Source: Vulcanimicrobiota bacterium
Lineage (GTDB): Bacteria > Vulcanimicrobiota > Vulcanimicrobiia > Vulcanimicrobiales > Vulcanimicrobiaceae
DNA: 7,353 nucleotides
Assembly: GCA_030043675.1 (NCBI GenBank)
Contig: JASHXG010000190.1
Coordinates: forward strand, 1 to 7,353
Direction of reading: 5' to 3'
The position numbers and the translations under genes are program-made. The notes below the pieces were generated by a model. That model searched no databases, was not told where the DNA came from, and was given only the letters and a program-made list of their open reading frames with translations. Below, in pieces: positions 1 to 5,469 of this stretch (position 1 is its first letter; each line of letters begins with the position of its first letter).

Positions 1-606
1 TTCCAGCAGCGTCGCGCCCTTCCACCACGGCCACCGCCGGCTGCCCAGCGCGATGTTGTCGCCATCGCGCGCCGCGACCGGGATGATATCGACGGGCGCG
101 ATATTGAGCTGCTCGAGGAAGTCGCGGATCTCCGCGCGGCGCTGCGCGAAGGCCGTCTCGGGTTCGTTCGCGAGGTCCAACTTGTTGACCGCGACCAGCA
201 GCTCTTTGAACCCGAACCACTGCAAGAAGAGCGCCTGCCGGCGCGTCTGTAGCGTGATCCCTTCATCGACTGCGATTACCATGATGGCGGCGTCGACCTC
301 CGACGCGCCGGTCAATAGATTGCGGATTAGCTCGCGATGGCCCGGAGCATCCACGAAGACGTAGTCGCGGTCCGGCATGCGCAGCCAAATCCGCGAGATG
401 TCGAGCGTGATGGCTTGATCGCGTTCGAGTTGGAAAGCGTCGAGCAGAAACGAATACTCGATCGGAACGCCGCGCTTGGTGCTCGAGTTTTCCAACTCGG
501 CGAGTTTTTGCGGCGTGACCTGACCAAGATCGACCAGCATTCTCCCGAGGATCGTCGACTTGCCCGCGTCGACGTCCCCGACCATGACGATCCGAACCTG
601 TCTCAC
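1..606 (-). CDS. cysN: Sulfate adenylyltransferase GTPase subunit CysN (partial, C-terminus beyond window)
   Basis: This is the regulatory GTPase subunit of ATP sulfurylase. With CysD it couples GTP hydrolysis to formation of adenylyl sulfate (APS) in the cytoplasm. The 202 visible residues are the EF-Tu-like G domain: P-loop GDVDAGKST (10-18), switch I region ERDQAITLD (61-69), DAPGH (86-90), NKLD (141-144), and PVAARDGDNI (176-185) followed by the CysN-like WWKGATLLE at the window edge. The start is GTG at 606, inside a GTGA overlap with the cysD stop, which points to translational coupling. The protein begins right at the first beta strand, without the roughly 25-residue N-terminal extension of E. 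coli CysN. The P-loop GDVDAGKST differs from E. coli GSVDDGKST, and DAPGH from DTPGH. Fusion to an APS kinase (CysC) domain further down cannot be judged because the gene is cut. Confidence 0.9.
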   Translation of the reverse strand, partial: MRQVRIVMVGDVDAGKSTILGRMLVDLGQVTPQKLAELENSSTKRGVPIEYSFLLDAFQLERDQAITLDISRIWLRMPDRDYVFVDAPGHRELIRNLLTGASEVDAAIMVIAVDEGITLQTRRQALFLQWFGFKELLVAVNKLDLANEPETAFAQRRAEIRDFLEQLNIAPVDIIPVAARDGDNIALGSRRWPWWKGATLLE

Positions 607-1433
607 ATGTATCCCGTTGTGCGCAGCCTCTCGAAAGCGTCTTCGCTCTCGTGATCCATCGTCCGTCCCGCCCGTTCGGGCTCGCGCGTGGCCTCCAGCT
701 CTGCGATCACGTCGTCAAGCGTTTCGGCGTGGCTAGGGATCGGAATCGTGATATTGCTCTCACCGAGCGAACGAAAGCGCATACCGTCCCGCGCCAGATA
801 CAACGGGACATAGGGAATATTCTCGCGCCGTGTGTAGCGCCAAATGTCGAGTTCGGTCCAGTGTAGCAGCGGGTGAATTCGCACGTGAGCTCCGTCGGGT
901 ACCTCATAGGGAAAAAAGTCCCAGAGTTCGGGCGGCTGCGTGCGCGGATCCCACGAGCCGTCGGCATTGCGCGGACTGAAGATGCGCTCCTTGGCTCGAA
1001 TCGCCTGTTCATCGCGGCGGATACCCAAGATGATTCCGCGGTAACCTTCGCGAGCGATCAGCGCACGCAGCCCAGCGGTTTTGCGAGCCGCGTGACGCGC
1101 CGCCGGCGGCAGCGACTGGTCAACCGTGCTTTCAGCAGGACAAACCTCGTTGAGAGCCGGCAGATTCCATTCCCGCACCAGCCGGTCGCGAAACGCATAA
1201 ACCTCGGGAAACTCCATCCCCGTATCGAGCAGCACGACCGGGAAGGGCACCTCGCCGAGAAACGCCTTGCGCACCATCCACAACAGGGCGGTTGAGTCCT
1301 TGCCGATCGACCAGAGCATCGCGAGCGGCGACACGCACGAGAAGGCCTCCCGTAAAATGTAGATCGTCCGCGACTCGAGGACGTCGAGGTCTGAATCAGT
1401 CGCGGTCAGCATCGAGCTTGAGTATGGACTCAT
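603..1433 (-). CDS. cysD: Sulfate adenylyltransferase subunit 2 CysD
   Basis: This is the catalytic ATP-pyrophosphatase subunit of ATP sulfurylase, which adenylates sulfate to APS together with CysN. Its 276 residues carry the PP-loop SIGKDS (42-47), LDTGMEFPE (69-77), RRDEQAIRAKER (139-150), WDPRTQPPELW (161-171), HWTELDIW (191-198) and the MRFRSLG segment (218-224), all recognisable against E. coli CysD (302 residues). It is shorter because the loop between the PLYLA and MRFRSLG segments lacks about 20 residues, and the CWPLTG piece after RFRTLG is replaced. The ATG at 1433 lies inside csrA (38-base overlap) with a GAGGAG 13 bases upstream. A second in-frame ATG at 1412 has no obvious Shine-Dalgarno. 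The stop overlaps the cysN start. The gene is third in the metB-csrA-cysD-cysN operon. Confidence 0.95.
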   Translation of the reverse strand: MSPYSSSMLTATDSDLDVLESRTIYILREAFSCVSPLAMLWSIGKDSTALLWMVRKAFLGEVPFPVVLLDTGMEFPEVYAFRDRLVREWNLPALNEVCPAESTVDQSLPPAARHAARKTAGLRALIAREGYRGIILGIRRDEQAIRAKERIFSPRNADGSWDPRTQPPELWDFFPYEVPDGAHVRIHPLLHWTELDIWRYTRRENIPYVPLYLARDGMRFRSLGESNITIPIPSHAETLDDVIAELEATREPERAGRTMDHESEDAFERLRTTGYM

Positions 1434-1596
1434 TGGAGCGCTGAATCTCCTCGTAGACCTCGAAACGGTGGACCGGGACGTGGCGCGGCGCCTCGATCCC
1501 GAGCTTCACTTGATCCCGGTCGACGCCAACGACCATCACGCGAGTGTCGCGACCGATCATGATGGACTGGTTGGTCTTGCGACTGAGCACGAGCAT
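1396..1596 (-). CDS. csrA: Carbon storage regulator CsrA
   Basis: CsrA is a small homodimeric RNA-binding protein. It binds GGA-containing sites, often over Shine-Dalgarno sequences, to control translation and mRNA stability. At 66 residues it has the usual length. It starts MLVLSRK, has MIG at 13-15, and the VHRFEVYEEI segment places Arg at position 44; Leu4 and Arg44 are RNA-contact residues in E. coli CsrA. The C-terminal tail past residue 55 is family-variable. The start has an ideal AAGGAGG eight bases upstream. It lies 24 bases after metB, and its last 38 bases overlap cysD, so it is co-transcribed with sulfate-activation genes. No fliW or flagellar gene, the common neighbours of csrA outside Proteobacteria, is visible in the window. 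Confidence 0.96.
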   Translation of the reverse strand: MLVLSRKTNQSIMIGRDTRVMVVGVDRDQVKLGIEAPRHVPVHRFEVYEEIQRSNESILKLDADRD

Positions 1597-1604
1597 AGAA
1601 ATGC

Positions 1605-1611
1605 CCTCCTT
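1605..1611 (-). promoter_or_regulatory. Ribosome-binding site of csrA
   Basis: On the minus strand this reads AAGGAGG, eight bases before the csrA ATG and inside the 24-base gap after metB. The context CAAGGAG also resembles the core of CsrA-binding sites (CARGGA), so autoregulation is possible. However, any strong Shine-Dalgarno contains GGA, so this is weak evidence. Confidence 0.85.
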
Positions 1612-1620
1612 GGCTAAAGT

Positions 1621-2826
1621 CTACGGCTTCGGGTGGCCCCGTAAGGGCACCTTCGTAGCATCGAGTGTCCGAGCGAGATCAGCGATCAAGTCCTCCTCTT
1701 CTTCGACACCGACCGAGAGGCGCAGCAGATCGTCGCTGATCTCGAGTTCCGCCAGCGCAGCCGGGGAGAGCGATCCATGCGTCATCGTGGCCGGGCTGCA
1801 GATCAGCGATTCCACGCCGCCTAGCGAGACGGCTAGGCTGAAGATCGAGGTGCCTCCTGCAATCGCGCGCGCTCGCTCGCCGCCCCCCGCGGGACGAAAG
1901 GAAACGATGCCGCCGAAGCCGCTCATTTGCCGGCGCGCCAGTTCGTGCTGCGGATGCGTGGGCAGGCCGGGGTAGTGCACCGCCACGACGTCGTCGCGTC
2001 GAGCCAGGAACTCGGCTACGGCTTGAGCGTTGTGCGAGTGCGCGCGCATCCGCAGGGCCAGCGTCTTTGCGCCGCGCAGTGTCAGGTAGGCGTCCCACAC
2101 ACCCGGCACGGCACCCACGCAGTTTTGGTGATAGGCGATCCGCTCGGCAATCGAGCTGTCGTTGGTGATAACGACGCCGCCGATGACGTCGCTGTGCCCG
2201 GCGATGTATTTGGTCGTCGAATGCACGACGAGGTCCGCGCCCAGCGCCAGCGGCTGCTGCAAGAAGGGTGAGGCGAAGGTATTGTCGACCGCGACGATGA
2301 CGCCCGCGGGTTTGTTCCGCGCGATGCCCGCGATGTCGCAGAGTCTCAGGGTTGGGTTGCTCGGCGTTTCAAGCCAGAGCAGCCGCGTATTCGGCTTGCG
2401 CGCTGCCCACGTCGCTTCGGGATCTCGCGTATCGACGAAGGTAACGTCGATGGCGTAACGGGAGAGCACTGCCGTGAAGAGCCGGTGCGTCCCGCCGTAG
2501 ATGTCGCGCGTTGCCAAGATGTGGTCGCCGCTGGAGAGCAATGAGGCCGCGCCGGCGACGGCGGCCATTCCCGAGCCGAACGCGGAAGCATATGCTCCGC
2601 CTTCGAGGGCGGCGAGCTGCCGCTCCACGGCGAGGCGCGTCGGATTGGCGGTACGCGAGTAGTCGAACCCTTTGGTAACCCCCACGCGTGCCTGAGTAAA
2701 GGTTGCAGTTTGATAGACCGGCACGATCGTGGCACCGGTTGTCCGGCACGCGTCTTGCCCGCTCCAGATTGCGCGCGTCGAAAAGCCAAACGGTGCAGAG
2801 TGGCCGGACTTTCCGTTGTTCGGCAT
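1621..2826 (-). CDS. metB: Cystathionine gamma-synthase / gamma-lyase family PLP enzyme (MetB type)
   Basis: This is a PLP-dependent transsulfuration enzyme of the Cys/Met metabolism family, 401 residues, full length. Visible motifs are YSRTANPTR (56-64, phosphate contact from the partner subunit), FGSGMAA (83-89, PLP phosphate loop), VDNTF (180-184, Asp181 pairs with the pyridine nitrogen), STTKYIAGHSD (203-213, Lys206 as Schiff-base lysine), SLGGVESL (334-341), MTH (348-350) and LLRLSVGVE (367-375, Arg369 for substrate carboxylate). The likely reaction is activated homoserine plus cysteine to cystathionine, in methionine synthesis. Cystathionine gamma/beta-lyase or O-acylhomoserine sulfhydrylase cannot be excluded by motif reading. 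The start is ATG 2826 with AAGGAG eight bases upstream. It is first in the metB-csrA-cysD-cysN operon, under a leader with attenuator-like features. The sulfur-assimilation context supports an anabolic role. Confidence 0.9.
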   Translation of the reverse strand: MPNNGKSGHSAPFGFSTRAIWSGQDACRTTGATIVPVYQTATFTQARVGVTKGFDYSRTANPTRLAVERQLAALEGGAYASAFGSGMAAVAGAASLLSSGDHILATRDIYGGTHRLFTAVLSRYAIDVTFVDTRDPEATWAARKPNTRLLWLETPSNPTLRLCDIAGIARNKPAGVIVAVDNTFASPFLQQPLALGADLVVHSTTKYIAGHSDVIGGVVITNDSSIAERIAYHQNCVGAVPGVWDAYLTLRGAKTLALRMRAHSHNAQAVAEFLARRDDVVAVHYPGLPTHPQHELARRQMSGFGGIVSFRPAGGGERARAIAGGTSIFSLAVSLGGVESLICSPATMTHGSLSPAALAELEISDDLLRLSVGVEEEEDLIADLARTLDATKVPLRGHPKP

Positions 2827-2834
2827 GAGTCACA

Positions 2835-2840
2835 CTCCTT
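2835..2840 (-). promoter_or_regulatory. Ribosome-binding site of metB
   Basis: The minus strand reads AAGGAG, eight bases before ATG 2826, which fixes the metB start. It abuts the small hairpin at 2841-2856. The surrounding CAAGGAGUGU resembles the CsrA consensus core CARGGAUGU with one extra base, so CsrA could bind here. That is speculative. Confidence 0.85.
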
Positions 2841-2856
2841 GCGGGTCTTCGCCCGC
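2841..2856 (-). other. Small hairpin directly upstream of the metB ribosome-binding site
   Basis: Arms of five bases (2841-2845 and 2852-2856, GCGGG with CCCGC) enclose a six-base loop. In the mRNA it ends one base before the Shine-Dalgarno of metB. It does not include the ribosome-binding site, so it would not hide it. It may present the site or stabilise the 5' end. Short hairpins are common by chance in GC-rich DNA. Confidence 0.4.
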
Positions 2857-2863
2857 GGTTATG

Positions 2864-2891
2864 AAAAGCTCCTCACCGGTGGTGAGGAGCT
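2864..2891 (-). terminator. Terminator-like hairpin in the metB leader (candidate attenuator)
   Basis: This is a perfect 11-bp inverted repeat, AGCTCCTCACC and GGTGAGGAGCT (2881-2891 and 2867-2877), with a three-base loop. On the minus strand it is followed by a run of four T. No T run follows on the plus strand, so it is directed against minus-strand transcription. The T tract is short, so termination may be partial, as expected for an attenuator. It lies 38 bases before metB and downstream of the predicted promoter and Met-rich leader ORF. It could instead simply terminate read-through from the ABC exporter gene, but it would then also sit in the metB transcript. Confidence 0.65.
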
Positions 2892-2926
2892 CGGGTCATA
2901 CTCTCAGTGAAGAATCTACGCCACGC

Positions 2927-3001
2927 TCAACCCCACGCACGCCCCGCAGGACGGGACATCATATTGCGCATGCGCATGAAGAAAGGCGACGGCTCGAGCA
3001 T
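2927..3001 (-). CDS. Putative Met-rich leader peptide of the metB operon (24 aa)
   Basis: This is a short ORF of 24 codons from ATG at 3001 to TGA at 2927, reading MLEPSPFFMRMRNMM then SRPAGRAWG. Met occupies positions 1, 9, 11, 14 and 15, so four of seven consecutive codons are Met. It begins two bases after the predicted transcription start, so it would be translated as an almost leaderless message; only a weak GGA precedes it. Its stop lies 35 bases before the terminator-like hairpin. This is the architecture of amino-acid leader peptides in ribosome-mediated attenuation, here upstream of a methionine-synthesis gene. No homologue is recognised. Part of the Met density comes from a 12-base palindrome (2965-2976), so a chance ORF over an operator is the main alternative. 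Confidence 0.45.
   Translation of the reverse strand: MLEPSPFFMRMRNMMSRPAGRAWG
2965..2976. repeat. 12-base perfect palindrome TGCGCATGCGCA
   Basis: Two tandem copies of the self-complementary hexamer TGCGCA form a perfect palindrome about 30 bases below the predicted transcription start of the metB operon. It lies inside the Met-rich leader ORF and supplies part of its ATG codons. It could be an operator for a dimeric repressor or incidental coding sequence. No known regulator consensus is recognised. Confidence 0.4.
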
Positions 3002-3009
3002 TTCCGACG

Positions 3010-3038
3010 ACCCTATCACGCGCGAATCGGCTTGTCAA
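3010..3038 (-). promoter_or_regulatory. Sigma70-like promoter of the metB-csrA-cysDN operon
   Basis: On the minus strand a perfect -35 TTGACA (3033-3038) is followed after 17 bases by TAGGGT (3010-3015), which is a poor -10 match (three of six) but preceded by TG one base before, an extended -10. The start of transcription would be near 3003. The -35 overlaps the TGA stop of the upstream ABC exporter gene. This would give a leader of about 177 bases before metB. The good -35, exact spacing and position support it; the weak -10 limits confidence. Confidence 0.5.
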
Positions 3039-4801
3039 ACGTGTGGTTGGCGGCTGGTTGCGAACTGGGCGGCGTGGAGGCGCGCGTAGGCACCGCCTCG
3101 AGCCAACAGCTCCTCGTGCGTGCCGATCTCGAGCACGCGTCCGGCCTCGATGTAGAGGACCTTGTGGGCGCGCCGGATCGTCGAGAGCCGATGCGCGATA
3201 ATCAGGGTCGTCCGTCCAACCAACAGCCGGTCGAGCGCCTCTTCGATCATGGCTTCGGAATGGCTGTCGAGCGCGCTGGTCGCCTCGTCGAGGATGAGGA
3301 TGCGGGGATCTCGCAAGACGGCTCGGGCGATCGCGATCCGCTGGCGCTCTCCCCCGGAGAGGCGCACGCCGCGCTCGCCGACTTCCGTCGCGTATCCGGC
3401 CGGAAAGGTTCGAACGTAGTCGTCGACGTTCGCGTCCCGCGCCGCCGCGTACACGTTGTCGTCGGTCGCGCCGAGCCGCCCATATCGGATATTGTCCAGA
3501 ATAGAGCCCCGAAAGAGCTGCACGTCCTGCGGAACGATCGCGATCGCGCTGCGAAGGTCGGCCAAACGCACCCGTGCGATATCCATTCCGTCGATCAGCA
3601 CGCTGCCTTCTTGCGGTGAGTAGAATCGCGGAACCAGGTTCACAATCGTCGTCTTGCCCGCACCCGAGGGGCCAACCAGCGCGACGATCTCACCCGCCTC
3701 GATCGTCGCGTTGACGCGATCGAGAGCCGGAGGCTCCTGGGGTTGATAACGAAAGGTCACGTCCGCGAATTCGATGCTCCCGCGCACGGCCGGCAGGGCC
3801 ACGGCCCCAGCGGGATCGCGCACCTCGACCGGGAGATCGAGCAGCTCGAAGACGCGTCCGGCACCGACGATCGCTTTGCTGATGTCCCCGACGAAGGCGG
3901 CCACGCGATTCATCGGATTCATGAGATTGACCAGCAGGCCCCAATACATAAAGACCTTGCCGGTATCGAGCCGGCCGACCAGCACCTCGCGTACCGAAAG
4001 CCACATGATCGCCACGACCGCAGCGACCATGATGGTTGAAACGACCAGCGGCTGCGTTTGAATGAACTGGGTCAACTTCATATACGCGCCGAAGAACGCC
4101 TCGTTGCGGTTGGCAAACCGTTGGACTTCGAATTCCTCGCGCCCAAACGACTTTACGACCCGCTGTCCCTGGAGGACCTCGGCAAGATTGGCCGACAGAT
4201 CGGCGATGCGCTCTTGGGCGCGGTGCGTGCTCGCGGTAATCAGCCGCTGAAATTTCGACACGGCGAAGGACACGACCGGCGCGACCAGGACGAGCGAAAG
4301 CGTCAAGAGCCAGTCTAAGTAGATCATCGTTGCGAACGACGAGATGAAGGTCGCCAGCGCAACGACGAGCTGCGGAACCGAAACGCTCACGGCGTCAATC
4401 ATCATCTGCAGATCCGTCGAAAAGCGTGCGATCAGCTCGCCCGGACGCCACTTGTCGAACTCGCCGAGCGGCAAGTTCAACAATCGTCCGAAGAGCCGGA
4501 CCCTCAGACGGGCGACCAAGTGCTGGCCGCTCCACGCCGTCAAGTAGGTCTGACCGTAGATGGCCGCGTTGGCCAAAACCAGCGCGACCGACGTTAGCCC
4601 GAGGGAAAGATAGAGCGCTTTGAGGTCGGGGGGATGGCCCGGCGGTGGAACGAGCACCTGGTTGATGATGATGCGAAAAGCCAGCGGCGGGGCGATCGTG
4701 AGCACGCCGGCGAGCACCCCCAACGTCATCGCGATGGCGAGACGCCCCGAGTACGGGCGCGCCTCGCGGGCCAGACGGATCAGGATCGAGCGACGGCTCA
4801 T
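3035..4801 (-). CDS. MsbA-like ABC exporter (fused permease and ATPase)
   Basis: This is a type IV ABC half-transporter that would act as a homodimer in the inner membrane, exporting lipids, drugs or other hydrophobic compounds; the substrate cannot be told from sequence. The ATG at 4801 gives 588 residues. A TTG at 4846 in the same frame would add 15, but ATG puts the usual short arginine-rich stretch before the first membrane helix. In numbering from ATG, six hydrophobic segments lie at about 21-45, 63-85, 143-162, 163-183, 253-273 and 283-305. The ATPase domain follows: Walker A GPSGAGKT (377-384), Q-loop Gln425, signature LSGGERQR (481-488), Walker B ILILDE (501-506), SALD (509-512) and switch His537. 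The neighbour at 4897 is divergent across a 95-base gap where I see no convincing promoter. The stop codon overlaps the -35 of the downstream sulfur operon. Confidence 0.93.
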   Translation of the reverse strand: MSRRSILIRLAREARPYSGRLAIAMTLGVLAGVLTIAPPLAFRIIINQVLVPPPGHPPDLKALYLSLGLTSVALVLANAAIYGQTYLTAWSGQHLVARLRVRLFGRLLNLPLGEFDKWRPGELIARFSTDLQMMIDAVSVSVPQLVVALATFISSFATMIYLDWLLTLSLVLVAPVVSFAVSKFQRLITASTHRAQERIADLSANLAEVLQGQRVVKSFGREEFEVQRFANRNEAFFGAYMKLTQFIQTQPLVVSTIMVAAVVAIMWLSVREVLVGRLDTGKVFMYWGLLVNLMNPMNRVAAFVGDISKAIVGAGRVFELLDLPVEVRDPAGAVALPAVRGSIEFADVTFRYQPQEPPALDRVNATIEAGEIVALVGPSGAGKTTIVNLVPRFYSPQEGSVLIDGMDIARVRLADLRSAIAIVPQDVQLFRGSILDNIRYGRLGATDDNVYAAARDANVDDYVRTFPAGYATEVGERGVRLSGGERQRIAIARAVLRDPRILILDEATSALDSHSEAMIEEALDRLLVGRTTLIIAHRLSTIRRAHKVLYIEAGRVLEIGTHEELLARGGAYARLHAAQFATSRQPHV

Positions 4802-4896
4802 CGGCGGCACGCTCTTGCGGTCACTATCTAATGAAACCTCCCGCAAAGCCCGCCGGTACGTGTAAATGGATTACGGAGGGAGATCGCAAGAATCGT

Positions 4897-5469
4897 ATGG
4901 ACTGCTACTTTCACTCGAATGTCCCGTCGATCGCGCCGTGCATCGAATGCGGCAAGCCGATCTGCGCGACGTGCCGCGACGAGCTCGGCGGCTGCCCGAG
5001 TTGCCGGCTTGCCGCTAAGGTCGATGCTGCCACCGCCACCCGTCAACAGATTCCCGGGCAAGTTCCGCCGCGTCCGGCGCCCGCCAGCGTGCGCCCGCAG
5101 GCGACGGTCTCGGCGCCGGCCGATCCGGCCGAATCGCGCGCGCTCGTGGCGCTCGGTTACCCGCTCTGGCCGCTCGCTCTCCTCTCGCTCCTCGACCGTA
5201 AGCAGTCGCGGCATCTCCGCCGGCAAGCCTTCCAAGCCCTGGGCTTTAACCTGGGCTTCTTCGGGTTCTGGGGTTTGTTGATGCTGATCGCGCAGGTTCC
5301 GTTCCTCGGCTTTTCGGCCGGGGTGCTGGTTCCACTGCTCGCGCCGCTCTTTCTGGTCGCCAGCGTCTACTACGGCATCAAGGCTTGGAACGGCGACGAC
5401 GTTCGCATACCGGTTGTCAGCAGCTGGCTCGACGACCGTCTCCCTCAGGGCGACACGAACGCGCGATAG
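4897..5469 (+). CDS. Zinc-ribbon/B-box-like N-terminus with DUF4870-like membrane domain
   Basis: This is a small membrane protein of unknown function, 190 residues from ATG 4897. The N-terminus has eight Cys/His in zinc-binding spacing: Cys3, His6, Cys15, Cys18, Cys23, Cys26, Cys33 and Cys36, like a B-box zinc finger. A Pro/Ala-rich linker (about 53-78) leads to three hydrophobic segments (about 82-99, 114-134, 140-160). The last is followed by YYGIKAWNGDDVRIPVV, a pattern I associate with DUF4870/Tic20-like proteins. The frame is open to 4831, but the MDCYFHSN start puts the first Cys where such fingers usually begin. A GGAGGGAG lies about 14 bases upstream, a long spacing. It is the only plus-strand gene here, divergent from the ABC exporter. 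Its last 25 bases overlap the convergent photolyase gene. Confidence 0.85.
   Translation: MDCYFHSNVPSIAPCIECGKPICATCRDELGGCPSCRLAAKVDAATATRQQIPGQVPPRPAPASVRPQATVSAPADPAESRALVALGYPLWPLALLSLLDRKQSRHLRRQAFQALGFNLGFFGFWGLLMLIAQVPFLGFSAGVLVPLLAPLFLVASVYYGIKAWNGDDVRIPVVSSWLDDRLPQGDTNAR

Noticed and set aside
53..364. Plus-strand open frames across the cysN, cysD, metB, ABC and photolyase genes
   Set aside because: They are antisense shadows of GC-rich coding sequence, with Arg/Ser/Ala-rich translations, no recognisable domains, and full conservation of motifs on the opposite strand.
2841..2930. T-box leader
   Set aside because: The conserved T-box sequence (AGGGTGGTACCGCG type) and a specifier loop are not present.
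2860..2940. TPP or SAM riboswitch in the metB leader
   Set aside because: The CTGAGA followed by ACCC recalls the TPP motif, but the needed GAACCTGAT and later conserved elements are missing. No SAM-I, SAM-II, SAM-IV or SAH core could be matched by eye either.
3035..4846. TTG start at 4846 for the ABC exporter
   Set aside because: TTG is a rare start with no good Shine-Dalgarno, and ATG at 4801 gives a typical N-terminus just before the first membrane segment.
4831..4896. ATG at 4831 as start of the zinc/DUF4870 protein
   Set aside because: The extra 22 residues are not family-like, and the zinc motif begins directly after the ATG at 4897. The upstream region also serves as the divergent leader.
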